Shown: positions 47,789-60,500, numbered from the stretch's first letter. The stretch is 64,000 nt of DNA from Membranipora membranacea (GCA_914767715.1 OU612066.1:25270283-25334282); one strand, 5' to 3'. Numbers and translations are program-made. The notes: generated by a model not told the origin, from the letters alone.

Positions 47789-49006
47789 ATGAATTCAGTG
47801 GTTGTATTACTTGCACTATGTGTCGCAGCTATATCTGCATACACACCAAACCCATACCATAAGCCTGTTCATCAAGTCCACCCAGTGCACAAAGTCCACC
47901 CAGTGCACAAAGTCCACCCAGTGCACAAAGTCCACCCAGTTCACAAAGTCCACCCAGTGCACCCTGTTCATCAAGTCCATCAACCACACCAAGTCGGTAA
48001 GTTATTAGATGGCATTCTTACACAATAAGACTATCTATAAATATCCAACAATGCAATTGTTCTGTATTCTGTTGGTATCTGGCCAATGATAACATATTGA
48101 GAATAGTCCAACAAGTTCCAGGTAAATGTTGTATTATGGGAACAATATTTAAATGTCTTTTACCTGTGCTTTCAAGGCACTCTTAGGCTTGGCTACCTAC
48201 AATCCTACGGAACACAATAAAAATTTCTTTGTAATTTCTTGATTGAAAATGTTACGGTAATATAAAACAAACTGTTAAACAGTGAAAGCTTTTGTTTGTA
48301 CTACAAGTTATGCTTTTGTTTTAAAGTACATGTACCTGTACAAGTCGTCCGACCAGTGCCAGTTGTAACAGGATTTGGTGGAATCGGAGGATTCGGAGGA
48401 GGATTCAGTGGAATTAGACGAGGGTTTGGTGGTGTTGGTTTCTCCAGATCTGTCAATGTTGGTGGATTCGGACTAAAGTAAGTAACCAACTTATCCTATC
48501 GAGAGAGGTGATATGGTGACAGGCTGAAAATATCTCTGCTTTACCACTAGATCAAGTTCAATCCAGATTGTCTGTGTTCAGAATCTCTCTCACTGTCAAG
48601 CTGCAGCCAAAGGAGAGTAACTCCAAATGCAGGCAAACCAAATCAAACTACTGTATAACACACCAATAAAATATTGATATGAAACAAATAATTATTATTG
48701 CACTTCTTCTTTCTGATGCACAGTTTCTGGCCATAATGACTATTTTCCTTGAGTCTGATGTAAACATGAAAGTAGAAATCTGTGCTATGTTAACACCCAG
48801 GATATCTCAAATAAATCTGTAAGTCTGTAAACCTACATCATGCGTAATTATGAGTGCGAATATGACTTCTCTTCTCCAGCCGCAACATAGGTTTTGGTAC
48901 AAGAAGAATTGGAGGGTTCAGAAGTGGCTTTGTAGCAGGTATCCGCACAGGTGGTTTCAAAGGAGGTCTAGGAGGTCTACATCCTGGTTTTGGACTCAGA
49001 GGTTAA
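47789..49006 (+). CDS. Secreted His/Val/Pro- and Gly-rich protein, right copy (3 coding exons)
   Basis: Coding exons are 47,789-47,996, 48,327-48,477 and 48,880-49,006, about 161 residues. The signal peptide MNSVVVLLALCVAAISA is followed by NPYHKPVHQV, four HPVHKV units and HPVHPVHQVHQPHQV. Exon 2 encodes VHVPVQVVRPVPVV and GFGGIGGFGGGFSG; exon 3 encodes RNIGFGTRRIGGFRSG and ends GFGLRG. Splice sites are GTAAG/AAG and GTAAGT/CAG, with intron phases 1 and 2. A 5' UTR intron (47,358-47,780) precedes the ATG and AATAAA lies at 49,308-49,313. The two copies are transcribed divergently and are about 8 kb apart at their promoters. The role is unknown; the His repeats could bind metal ions and the Gly/Arg-rich part resembles structural or antimicrobial peptides, but that is inference. 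Confidence 0.85.
47879..47950 (+). repeat. 18-bp coding minisatellite (HPVHKV) x4
   Basis: CACCCAGTGCACAAAGTC is repeated four times with a single G-to-T change in the last unit. The left paralogue has two such units, so length varies by whole codons. Confidence 0.9.
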
Positions 49007-49307
49007 GCGATCCAGCCATGAAACAAAGACTTACAAAAACATCTGTAAGTACTTTATTACTGACCTAATGATTGAATCTCTTCTTCAAAGTATAACCTAC
49101 CAGCAGTTAAACCAGCTGGGAGTTAGCAACTCCGTATACAGGTTACATGTTATTGATGTGTTTAATGGATGAGAGAACATGTCTGTAATGTAATACAAAC
49201 AACAAGGGATGCTTGATTAGCTGCTCATAGCCTGTTGGTGAAGGAGGGTAAATCCGACCTGTATCAAAGTGGTATCTAACTTAATCTGGTAATGTTTCAA
49301 TGTCTTC

Positions 49308-49313
49308 AATAAA
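49308..49313 (+). terminator. Polyadenylation signal of the right His/Gly-rich gene
   Basis: AATAAA in CTTCAATAAACTTTTC, about 300 bases after the stop. It is conserved in context in the left copy but changed there to AATAAC. Confidence 0.55.
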
Positions 49314-50221
49314 CTTTTCTTACCTCATAATGAAAAAAATTATATTGATTTTTTTCTAGATTGATGGAGAACCAAGAAGATGCTGGCAGCCCTCAATTTA
49401 CAAATGCAGATTACTTCATTTTTCAAAGTGAATTATTTAAAAAGAAACAGTTTAATATTTGTATAAACTACTTATCAATTTTGTGACTTGTATTTCTATT
49501 TGAGATATCAAATAAAACTAAAACTGAGCTTGTTAAACATACAGTGAAATATTGCTACAAGAACAAATAATATTTACAACAAACAGCAAGAAAGCTATCT
49601 GCATTTGATACTCTGTTGCCACTGAAACTGGATAGGTTTAGTTCTTAAGTACATTGTACTAGAAGCTTTAACATCAAGATTTTGAAAAATTAATGTATAT
49701 TGATATGAAATCTGCAAAAGCCACAGTTTTCGCAGTGCAAAATTTGAAAATTGGCAGATCTTGTGATTTTCTATTCTTCATGAGAATGGAACTAAACTAT
49801 CGATATATTTATGGCTAGCACTTGGTGGATTTTAGTAGTCGAATTAGGATTGCCATCAAATCACACAATCACAATGTTTTTACAATGGCAATTACGGTAC
49901 AGTTATGGGCGTACAAGGATGTACAGTAAGAAAGTATCTGCGGACCTATATGTTTGTCCAGCTTATGTTTATGAGGTCTTAAACAAGAAGTAAGATTCAG
50001 GACTATTGATTTTGCCGGTATGATTTTTTTTCAAGACTGTTTTGATTACGCTGAAAAGTTGTATAAGCTTAGATATTGTCTACACTTCCTATGACTTTGA
50101 AACTTGAAGTTTTATTGCCTAATTTCTAATATCCATCCTTTAAAAGGTTAATAGTATTGAAAGTATGGCGCACAAATTAAACAAAATAAATAAAAGGATA
50201 GTCTGAGTTGTATTAGTTGAA

Positions 50222-50530
50222 AAATCACATATAGAATTCAAAAAAGGTCTTTTGTCTCTTGGAGGTTCTACACTTTGATGGCTGATACTCATCTATCTTT
50301 GCTCTCCGAGCAGATTTTCTGTTTCTATTTATCTTAATGCGAGGGTTCAGAGGGTGATGTTCGTCTTTGGCTATCTTATTGAAGTGTTTAATACAATAGG
50401 TTTGCAGGATGGTTGTTATTGTTAGTAGTTCTAGATCGTCAACCCTCTTCTCATAGTTATCAGCGAATGGCAGCACAATCCGAGTAGCAGAGCTCTGGAT
50501 CCTCTCTAGTCTTATTTTGTCAGTGTCTTA
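50222..50530 (-). mobile_element. LINE 3' remnant (end of reverse transcriptase ORF), minus
   Basis: The minus strand reads RIQSSATRIVLPFADNYEKR, then DELYQPS-type sequence ending in KCRTSKRQKTFFEFYM. This is the typical C-terminal end of a non-LTR retrotransposon RT (ER-IQ..A.RIV ... YE-RL-LL ... H-L ... CRT-R-..F-). Nothing upstream of the RT end is preserved. Confidence 0.65.
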
Positions 50531-51197
50531 TAATAGATTGTACCAAGTACTATGATTGACTTGGATAGGATTGAATAAGGGGCAAAATAATGTTTCAACA
50601 AAAAACATCAAGTTGACAGGCTGCTGAGTGGATTGCAATTTTTATGGTTGAAGTGATCAAGTTATCAACAAAAAACATGTTATGCAATCCTGCAGCAGCA
50701 TATTGCAATGAGTTTTCAGAACACGTTTCAATGAAAGTGGTAGCAAAATATCAAATCAATAAAAATGTCAAAAAATCAGTGGTTTTGCTAATTTAAACGA
50801 TGGTTATGTTTTTTTCTTGATCCTTTTTTATAAAATAGCTAGTATGTCATCAAAGGTACATGCCTCCCTGAAGCTATTCATTCACTATGTTTGAATATGT
50901 CGAAATTACAGTTGGTTTTAGGGCTAATCAATACATGGGATTAGCATTTAGGTTAACTTCTGAACACATTGGTATGCGTTTCTTCATTCGAATTCAGTAA
51001 CTGTATTGTATGGCCATGGTAGTATTCCAAGTTCAGGAATGTTTGTGTCTGTCGAGCGGCGATAGCCGATTGATTAAGTAGTGATAGATAACTTTTCAAA
51101 GTTCTTCTTTGAAAAGGTTATCACGAAAGGTAGTGGAAGGTGAATTTGACCATGATCAGAGGAGGTTTGCCTGCATATGCTGCTGTATCGATGCAGT

Positions 51198-51751
51198 CTA
51201 CAGAATTGATTCCTCAGATCGGTTGCTGTTCATATTTTCGAGTTTTGCGACTACTGCTCGATGCTCACGATATTGGTTCTTTACATTCTCAACATCTTTG
51301 CTTACAAAGCCTAAGTTTTCAATCACCTGGCTTTGCACTGATTCTAGGGATTCTAGTCGTTGATCATGTTTATTAACAGCCTGCAACAGGTTTTGATATT
51401 GAGCATCAGATGTTATCTTCATCTCATCTAATTTTGATTTTGAAGAATTTGCTGTATGTCCGGATCACATCCTTTGTCGCTGACAGATTTTGAGTTGAGT
51501 TTATTTTTACATTCATAATTATCCTTTGAAGTGGGAAGCATCAATGATAGTACTTGAATGTTTACAGCATTAAGAAAAAACTCAAATTTGTGTCCAGAGT
51601 TAAAGTAATTCATATAAAATGTAAAAAAACTGCTATTCCTCTTCTCTGTCCTTGCTTTCCTAGGCCTAAAAACAGTATGGCACCTAGAGGATCTCCTGGA
51701 ATTATTAAAAATGATTCTATCACGTAGCAGATGAGCACAGCTGTTGGCCAC
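51198..51751 (-). mobile_element. Retroelement-like fragment with coiled-coil ORF
   Basis: Two adjacent minus-strand frames. The upstream one (51,751-51,428) ends a Lys/Arg-rich stretch with TEKRNSSFFTFYMNYF, like the LINE RT C-termini nearby. The downstream one (51,422-51,198) is a heptad-like helix (LLQAVNKHDQRLESLESVQS) such as occurs in LINE ORF1 proteins or in many other coiled coils. Identity is tentative. Confidence 0.4.
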
Positions 51752-52295
51752 CTTACTAAAATGAACTGATGTACTCCTGGTAACTGCTTAACTATTTTGA
51801 GATTAAATTCATTGTGGGCCTAATAAAATAATAGTCGTCTATTGTCTGTTGAACGAAAATTTTAATGTCTCAAGTCAGTTGCATGCAGCTTGCTAGTGCT
51901 CTGGCACTTTTTTAATTCGAGCTGGTAAGATTACTTGGCTTATACATTACAGCGCTGTCACCTTGTCTGAGACAAAGAAAGAAAAGAAAGGCTAATGACC
52001 TATGCCCAGAAATAAATATCCTGACATTCAGCCAGACAGAATGCAGATGTTTCAATGACCAGTTTGACACAGAAAGCCTTATTAGCCAAGAGAAGCTAAC
52101 TCGTAAAAACACAAACAATTTTTAATCCCTTTCTCATAAAATTTTAATTTATCAGGCGACCAAAATATGATGAACGTACATTTAACAACCTTGTCTCCCA
52201 AAAAATCCAACAAGGTGCTCTGAAGACACAGCATTAAATGAAACCATCATTAAAATGTAGCCAATATTAAGTCTGTAATCTTTTAAGCCTGCCCT

Positions 52296-52801
52296 GCAGA
52301 CACTGAGAAAATAAGACTAGAGGGATCCGACGCTCTGCTACTCGGATTATGCTGTCATTTGCTGAGAACTACGAACAGAGGCTTGACAATCTAGCACTCC
52401 CTACAATAACAACGTTTCTGCACACCTGTTGTATTGAACACTTCACGAAAGTAGCCAACAACGATCATCACCCCCTGAACTCTCGTATGAAACTAAATAC
52501 ACAGAAAAGCTGCTCTAAGAGCAAAGATAGATACCAGCCATCCAAGTGTAGAACCATCAAGAGACAAAACACCTTTTTGAATTCTATGCGATTTTCCAAC
52601 TATGTAGCTCAGACTCCTTTAATTTTGTTTTATTTATTTGCCGTACTCTCGATGCTATTGGCCCAATACAGGATGGATATTAGAAATTTCGCAATAAACA
52701 AACTTCAAACATCCATCATTGACGCACTAATTGTTTCCCAGCTGCATCAAATGTCCGAAACTATTATCAGCATGAGAAAGAGCGACTGTAGGCTGAATTG
52801 A
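52296..52801 (+). mobile_element. LINE 3' remnant (end of reverse transcriptase ORF), plus
   Basis: It reads IRRSATRIMLSFAENYEQRL, then HHPLNSRMKL and YQPSKCRTIKRQNTFL. It is clearly related to the minus-strand remnant at 50,222-50,530 and faces the opposite way. The frame continues with unrelated sequence to 52,801. Confidence 0.65.
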
Positions 52802-54183
52802 ACTTGGAATTATGCAACACAGTGTTTTTCCCCCAGATTGGGGCTGTGCATTGCAATAGATATATTTTCTCTTTGGCATTTCACTTTGAAACGAAATCGG
52901 ATTGAGACTTATTACCAATGTCTTGGATATTAAAGCTTATGTCCAATAGTATATAAGAATTGTTCAATGAATTTTAAGTGACTTGCACAGTATGAGCAGA
53001 ATAAGATGTTGGTATTGGCGAAGCCCTAAAATCAGGAAAAATACAAAAATTAGCTTTAAGAGATGTTTTCAATCATTATAAAGAATCCTTCAAGAGTAAG
53101 TGGCTGGGAAGATTTTACCGTGGCCCATTTCTGCCATGCCATGTTTTGGAAGATAAGGAAGCAGGTGCCTAGAAGTAAAATGTGTTTCTTACATAATCGA
53201 GCAGCTACCTAAAAATTTAGAAGGTTTGGTAAAGTTAACACGTGGCTTCCTGGAATTATCTACCCACTACCTAATAAATTGTGGGATTCCAGGTTATGGA
53301 GTCACCACATTAACTCTCCGCTACTGAGATCTGTGCTCACGAGCTCAGTGTGATGATGCTCACTATGTGACACTGACTTATTTACATAATTGTGATCTCA
53401 TTTATTTCGAGATCGAACACTTGACTCAAGAGCATGCCTTTTAATTCCTATCAAGTTTAACATCAAACACAATTCAACTTAACAGTGCATGTCTTATTTC
53501 TACAAGTCATACTTTCTAGTCAATGATGCCATGCATGTTGGATTTAATTCATTTAACTCAATTAGTTGCTGGTATAGATAATCCAACCAAATGTCATACT
53601 GTGCCATTATTAAATAATAAGGCGAGTTCTATTTCCCTATAAATATCACTAACGTACAATAAATGAAAATATTATGATAACAAATCGTAAAACTTTCATG
53701 TTTAAGAAACTGACCTGTCTCCAAAAGAAGTTGCAAACAAAGAATGCTGCTTGACGACCAGAGGGTCGCCAAACAGATCATGAATTCCATTGGTGAACCA
53801 TGCTCTTATATAGAATGGTTCCAGACACATTAAAAAAACTGCTGACGTCAATAAGCAAACAAACAAGATTTAAACACAATTTTCAATTACCGCAAAAAGA
53901 GGGTTGATCGGCCGCAAGAGTGGGATGATTTCAATTTCAAAATGATAACATATAAAGTTCAAACCAAGTGCAACAGGGCTTGATGAAATCCTACCTTCGC
54001 AATTGCTAATCATTTTGACAATTATCTCAGAGGCACAAACCATAGACACGGGCAAACCGAATAAATCGGTGTATTAGAGTTATTGGACCTCTCAGGATCC
54101 GATGGTTGGGCTAAGCGAATTTGTGAGAATATCATACCATTGTTTGCTGTAAGGGACCGTTTCTTTTGTTCCCGATTATTCAG
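52802..54183. other. No gene recognised upstream of the sulfotransferase exons
   Basis: I looked for an N-terminal exon with the 5'-phosphosulfate-binding loop (KTHKTASST-like) and found none. The open frames are short. A small palindrome GACGACC...GGTCGCC lies at about 53,754-53,770. Confidence 0.5.
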
Positions 54184-56030
54184 GATGGTTGATCGGTCCA
54201 GATGAGATGGAGAAAGCAGAAGTAATGATCTGTCACGCCCGGTATAACGAATCAATATTCGCACAATATTTTGTACCGGATTATAAGTATATTGTTCCCG
54301 TGCGGCACCCTGCCAGCTGGTTACAATCTGCTGTCTTTTTCTTCTCTAATCTACATCGCATCAAGGAGAATGTAAGTGTTAATTGTTTAACCTATGAGAT
54401 GTGAAATCAGTCTAGCTTCCATCAATGAACTCCCTCTTCCTGGAAGGGATTGGGCAATTGATGCAGCTGTAGAATGGTAGGGTAAGATGTTTTCTTGAGA
54501 TACAACTAATAGTCATGAACTCTTTTGTAAGGAATATGGGCTTATTAGCCATTTTATTTCATAGATGTAATATTGGTTTCATCACTTGGCAGCCATTTTG
54601 ATTTCAACAAATGTCCCAGACATAGCTCAAGCGTTACTGTTTGCTGATTGGTCAATATCGTCCTGTTGTTATTCCTGAGGAAGAGGGAGTTCATTGCTTC
54701 CATATCTTGTTGCGTTTCGTTTGTTGGCATATTCTCAAGAATGCTGATTGTTTGTTTGTTTCACCATTTTATATTCATGCACAAAATTGGCGAGAGGCCC
54801 ATGTAGGGCATTGACCTGGACCCTTGTTCCTTTTTCAAAAATTGGGATCTTTAGACTGCATGTGGGGTGTATGCACACAGTAGACCTCTCGCATTTATAG
54901 GGAGCTTTGACTGTTAACTGATGGGGATGACATTGACTTTGTTGGATAACACACCATTTAATGTGGATTAACACAAATGAGACCATGAGTTTTTAAGAAG
55001 CAGAACACCTACTCACTAAATGGCACCAACCATAACTATAGTGGCCTGAGAAACTAAAAGGTTATCAATTAAGAATTCATACCGGTCAGGTCAAAAGGAT
55101 TTATCATGGCAGAAGTGATCCAACTAATTTAAAGAGTTACTTTCACTTACCGCAACTACAGTGGCTAGGATTAGATTATGAAAAATACAAATCTAACATC
55201 ACAGCTATAAAAAAATATATAGAGCGGATAACCGAAAAGTAAATATTCAGTATCACAGTGACAGTTTCAATTGTTTTTGTGTTGCCTTGTCTCTAACACA
55301 AAGTTTTCTTTTCCAAAGCAATTTGACCTTACCGTCTTTCTTTCTCAAGTATACTGTTGACTGCCGTGTTTATGTAGAGGCAAGAACAAGGTGCATTTCT
55401 ATGCTTGGTGAAATATTAACCTGACCAAAACAATGATTCTGCATCCAAAGCAAATTCTACAACTCGCCACTTAGGTTTTTCCTTTGCAAGAGACTCTATG
55501 TTCAAGTTGATCATTTATACCACTGTCAATCTATTCCTGTCCTAATTTCATTCCCACCTTGAATGTATAGTTCTTGAATGTCAGGCTTCTTGAGTTTCCT
55601 GAAATTCTTGAATGTCCAGCCTTGAATGTATTGTTCTCTTTTTTTACATTACATTTTTTTTTTTAGAATTTATTTGCCGATTCTTCACGATCAGTATGAC
55701 GCATCCTTGATACTGCTAAGGCATAGATTTTGCTGGAATTACACGGATGTCTTCTACAGCGCAATGAATGTACAGAAACGGAAAGACAAGAAACTTAGTG
55801 CATCTGCTATGAGCAAGCTTCTTAGTGCCGAAGTGAATCTTGGAGAACTTCTGCTGTACGAGGGACTTAATCAAACATGGTGGGCTCAGAGTGAGGTGAA
55901 GGAAGCTGAGTTCTGGCTTGAGCTTAGTTTTCTCACTTCAATATGTGATCCTTGTCTCAGTATAAAACATTTATTATTATCAATTCTTTACTCTTTTCTA
56001 GTCTCAGTAAGCCTTGCTGTCATCCGCTGA
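54184..56030 (+). CDS. Galactose 3-O-sulfotransferase-like protein, C-terminal exons only
   Basis: Three exons fit one phase-consistent frame: 54,184-54,371, 55,042-55,238 and 55,667 to at most 56,030. The first reads WLIGPDEMEKAEVMICHARYN and IVPVRHPASWLQSAVFFF, the latter matching the 3'-phosphate PAPS-binding region of Gal3ST enzymes (..REP..RF.S.F). The second includes LGLDYEKY and ends ITEK, and the third continues YLPILHDQYDASLILLRHRFCW, the DYFDESLVLLKR-like block of the family, and LLLYEGLNQTWW. Gal3STs are Golgi type II membrane enzymes that sulfate galactose on glycolipids and glycans. The transmembrane segment and the 5'-phosphosulfate loop were not found, so the gene is partial, has distant 5' exons, or is a remnant. 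The last ~35 codons before the stop look intronic, so the true end is uncertain. Confidence 0.72.
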
Positions 56031-57566
56031 ATAAATATTCCTGACATACATCTGGATATAATTATATGTGTGTCTAAAAATGCCTCAATGTATTGCAGCA
56101 CATTGTTGTTATTCGTGTCCTCTTGGTAAGAGAGAAGACAACTGTAAAGTTTACATTTTGCCTCGGGATGTTATTAAGTTTGAGATAGAACTTAAAATGT
56201 TTTCATGGACAGCAATTGTCTTATGTTTATAGGTGAAGTATTTCTCTACATTAAATCTGCGAGTGTCAACGATCTGTAGGACAGGAGTAAGGCAGCAGGT
56301 GCCCGTATCAATACCGGGAGCCAGTGGCATCAAAAGTTTGATTTAACAAAGGAGCTGTGCAGATATATACTCATAGACAGGAAACAGATCAGAGAGCATA
56401 TGATCAGGTATACTAAAGGCTCTCCCAGATAATGATTGGCTTAAAAACGCCTACTCTACACCAGTGTTTATCAGGGAGAAACTCTCGAGCAAAGTATTTC
56501 AGATGTATTGATAGCGATGCTTTATTTATTAATCAGCACGATAAATCTTTCTCAGTGAGATGATTGTCAGATTTTTCGATCCTTCCTAGCAAAAAAGGAT
56601 TACTTTAAGGATCAACTAACATGTAATGGTTTTTATTTCGTTCTATGGTTTATTAAACTTTAAGAAAACCTCATTAAATAAATAAATAAATTATTTGAAT
56701 TCATTTTATTTCTCCTGAGATGGCACCATTAGCGTGACTGATCTGCTTCTATATCTACCGGTACTGTACTGTGAGAGGCGGCTAAAGATACATCTGTTAA
56801 AAGCAAATGACTTCTTTTTCTTTTTAAAATGAATTTATCTCGTATTGCCTTTTTAAAGAACTAGACTAATGCATAAGACAGTTAGTACAACAAGCAGAAA
56901 TAAGACTAGCATACTTTGCTTACACTCTTACTGTGGTTGTGTGGTTGTATGAATGTTTCATTATTCTCGGCTCCACTGGTGAGCTATACGCAGGGCCGTA
57001 GCTTAGGAAAAATCTTAGGGGAGGCCCCAAAACATTGAGGGTGTGAAGTGGCACCAGGTTTGATATTGTAAGCCCCTCCTGTGGAGTCTGGGGTTAATCT
57101 CCAGCCTCCAATGCGCTTTGATAATATAAACAGCAAATGGAAGTCCCAAATGAGCTGACATTGAATATTCAATTATAGCATTTTTAGGCTACTATATTTA
57201 GCAATCTAGGGGAGGCAGAGCGTCCCTGCCTCCCCTAGTACCATCATTTTGTTTATAGCTTAATTACAACCATATCTACAGCAGTTTTTGCGGCTGGTGT
57301 CTCATGGTTTCTAGAAATGGCCATTGTTTGGAATTCAAGGATGAAGTTGAGGTTTGTAAAAATCTGAGAGGTTATATTGTGTAAGCTCACTGGTATCAAA
57401 ATCAACCTAAGATTATGCCGAAAAAGATCATATGGGTCAAAAAATTCAAATGACCAATCAAATTACATTATATAATGTTTTCAATTTAGCTATTACCGCT
57501 GTTTGAAAATTGTTGTGGCAGGCTACCATTTTAAGGTTATCGGTGTTGTCTTTTATTTTCCATCAG
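56031..57566. other. Intergenic or intronic; possible transposon remnant, no exon found
   Basis: The methyltransferase's SAM-binding exon (a DxGxGxG motif) should lie here or further upstream, but I could not find it. At about 56,993-57,235 the sequence CGCAGGGCCGTAGCTTAGG...GGGGAGGCC and the closing GGGGAGGCAGAGCGTCCCTGCC resemble DNA-transposon termini, with low certainty. Confidence 0.4.
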
Positions 57567-60500
57567 AGTTTGCGAAGCAGAGAATCTGCCAGTAGAAGAT
57601 AACACAGTAGATCTTGTGACTGCCACAACAGCTCTGCACTGGTTTGATTTACCAAAGTTCTACAAAGAGGTTAGTCAGCTAGCTTACATTTCCAATGACA
57701 CATACCTAGACCAAATTTGGTCCATTTGCCTGCATTCAGAGTTGCTCCCGATCCACTGGTCACGCCGCAGCTGACCAGTGGAAGGGAGCAACAGGAATGC
57801 AGGCAATTGGAGTAAACTTGTTCTAAGCATTCCTGGTAGGGTCACAAGACAATAAGTAATGGATTTGATCAGAACAGGTAGGAACAGAACAGGTAGGAAC
57901 GGATATGAGCAAAATGAGTAAGAGAGAAAGGGTAGGAATCGAACAGGTAGAAAGCTTAGTAAAATGGGGAAGAACGGAAAGTGTGTCTACTCTAGCTTTT
58001 CTCGGATGTCATCAAATTATATCAATAATATCAGGAGGCTCGAGAACATCATCAGTGCACTAAGTAGCCTGTCTTGACAAGCTTTGTTCAGAGGGAGATC
58101 AAGGACCAGGTATTGCAAGATTGTCAAGACAGGCTTCTGTACCCTTTTGTGTCATAAAAATGCTGTTTAACATAAGTTGTCTCCACATGATATTTGTAGG
58201 TAGATCGGGTGTTGAGACCAGGTGGGGTTTTTGCTGCATCTACCACATTCATGCCTGCTATCATAGATCATCCAAAAGCAGCTGAGCTGACAGACATCAT
58301 AATGGAGGTATTTATACTGTTAAACTTTGAAATATTAACTTATAATAAATAACCAATCTGTAAGTAGTCGATCCATAGCGATGACAGGGCTTCGTTCTTC
58401 ACCACCATATCACAGAGTTAGTAGATACAGAGGGCACACTTTAATGATAGTTATAGTGTCTGCGGTTTGTGATTCACTCGGAGAATTGTCGATCTAGATA
58501 ACTGCCAATTTTAATAATGATGTAATGACAATTCATCATGCAGACATACCCATGTATGACGGGACATAATTAATTCTTCTGTATTCAACCTAAAGATTGA
58601 TTCCCAACATTTTTGAAATTTCCAATCTCCAAGCCATCATCATATTGCTGTCATTTTTTGCTAGGATATATAGGATATGAATTATCTAGGTTAAAAAAAC
58701 ACCAATTAGATCTTACAGATTTAGTGTGACTTGGGTCAGTACACGGAAATAATTTCCTTATCTTGATAACCAGAAGTCTATCAATTGTCACTCCTAAATC
58801 TATGATCATATAACTGATTCAATAAGACCTGGGGGGTCTTTCAATTAGAAAGAGTGATCCTTTACTAAAGCAAGTTATCACTATCACATCACTATCACAT
58901 CGCTCAAAATTATCACCCACTTGGTGTTTCAATTAGAGAAAATCGCTACCAAATCGCTCACTCAGAATGTATATAGTTCCATCAAGTGACTGAGCGATCT
59001 GAAAGCGAGACCCCTAGCAGGTATCGCTCACTCAGTGAGTGAGCGAAAATATTGCGATTTTGGCTGTTTCTAATTGAAAGACCCCCCTGGATAACTCATA
59101 GCATAATTACGTGTCCTAGCACACAATGACAACAATATGGTGTATTGGACACTTCAAAAAGTTAGAAATCAGTTACATACAGAATGAATTATGACCCATC
59201 ATAGGTAGGTATATCTGCAAGAAAAATCTCATTGTAACATATAGATATAATGAGGTTTTGCGGAGGCGGGATACTAAAAACTCATTATCTATATATTTAC
59301 AACTACATTCTCCTTCCATCCCCGATTATGATCACAGTTTGCATTTGTTTATATTTCTATTTAAGTTTGTTCAGAAGCTAAATGAAGGAGGTTACTGGCA
59401 TGAGAGGGTGAAGCTTGTGATGGATGGATATAAAGCACCCGAAATTCAAATCCCATACGAGACAAAGACCAGGTAAAATTAGTTTCCTCATGATAATGAC
59501 TGTCAGGTGGTGAGACATTTACATACCATAAGGCTGGTATGAGGTATCAACTTCAAACTCTTACTCGCGACAAGAAATTTTCACACTTCAGTGGTGAATT
59601 TGGGGATATATGTCCTGTCATAAGTGGATAAGAAATCAAAGAGAACCAATGCTGTATGTTTAGTAACTGATCCCGACCTTATATTTTCTACCATTGCAGA
59701 AGATAGCATTGATTTGAATGAATATAGCATACAAGCCATTATTATAATGAAAGCACAAATGACAAATACAGGGTCACCATATATCATTTTAAAGAGCTCA
59801 AAAAGTTGTACAAGCTCGTTGAAAAAATGACCTTTGATTTTGAAGTTGCCCCTCGACTAATTGGCTCCAAGTCAGCAGTGGAGTTAGTTAGTTTAGAAAT
59901 GATATCCATTGCAAGTGATCAAGTATTAAAACTCACTACAAGGGGTTCCGGCAAAAGGGCCAAAAACCCTAACACAAACCGCTGTGTTGCATACGGTGGC
60001 GATGGTGGAATGGACTGTTGCGTGGGGCGTGAGAACTCAAATCTGAGTAGTGCATAGTGGGTATGCTGATTAGCACCATCAACCCATTGTTTTATTGGGG
60101 ATGGTGAAATCGGTAAGCGCGCTTTCTGTTGATTGTTTCAGCCCCCAGCACCCTCGGGTGTATACTGTATACCTCTCCCAAGGCTCTTATGGATGATATA
60201 TGTGGCACGAAATGGTGCACATCATGTCCCTCCCTATATTGCTACTCACAGTATTATGAGCATTCCAATGATTCAAAAGAAAGAACATCTGTCATTTCTA
60301 CTTCAATAAAGTTATTATCTCATGAACACTTCATCTTTATACCTTTATAGGAATGAGGACCTCAAGGTCATCCAGCAGGATGTCACTATAGATCACATGA
60401 TCTCATTCTTACGTAGCAATAGTGGCATAAACAAATACCTGAAGGAAAAGGCTTCAAAGAACGAGTCACCGACATTATGGACTACATTAGTTGAGAGGTT

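Larger units (their letters stand above)
45940..49880 (+). repeat. Right arm of the large inverted duplication
   Basis: Counterpart of 35,820-40,335 in opposite orientation, block for block. It holds the right gene copy and one SINE absent from the left arm. Confidence 0.88.

Noticed and set aside
48301-48489. Pro/Asn-rich minus-strand ORF
   Set aside because: It is the antisense of the Gly-rich exon 2 of the right His/Gly-rich gene, whose sense model is supported by splice sites and a paralogue.
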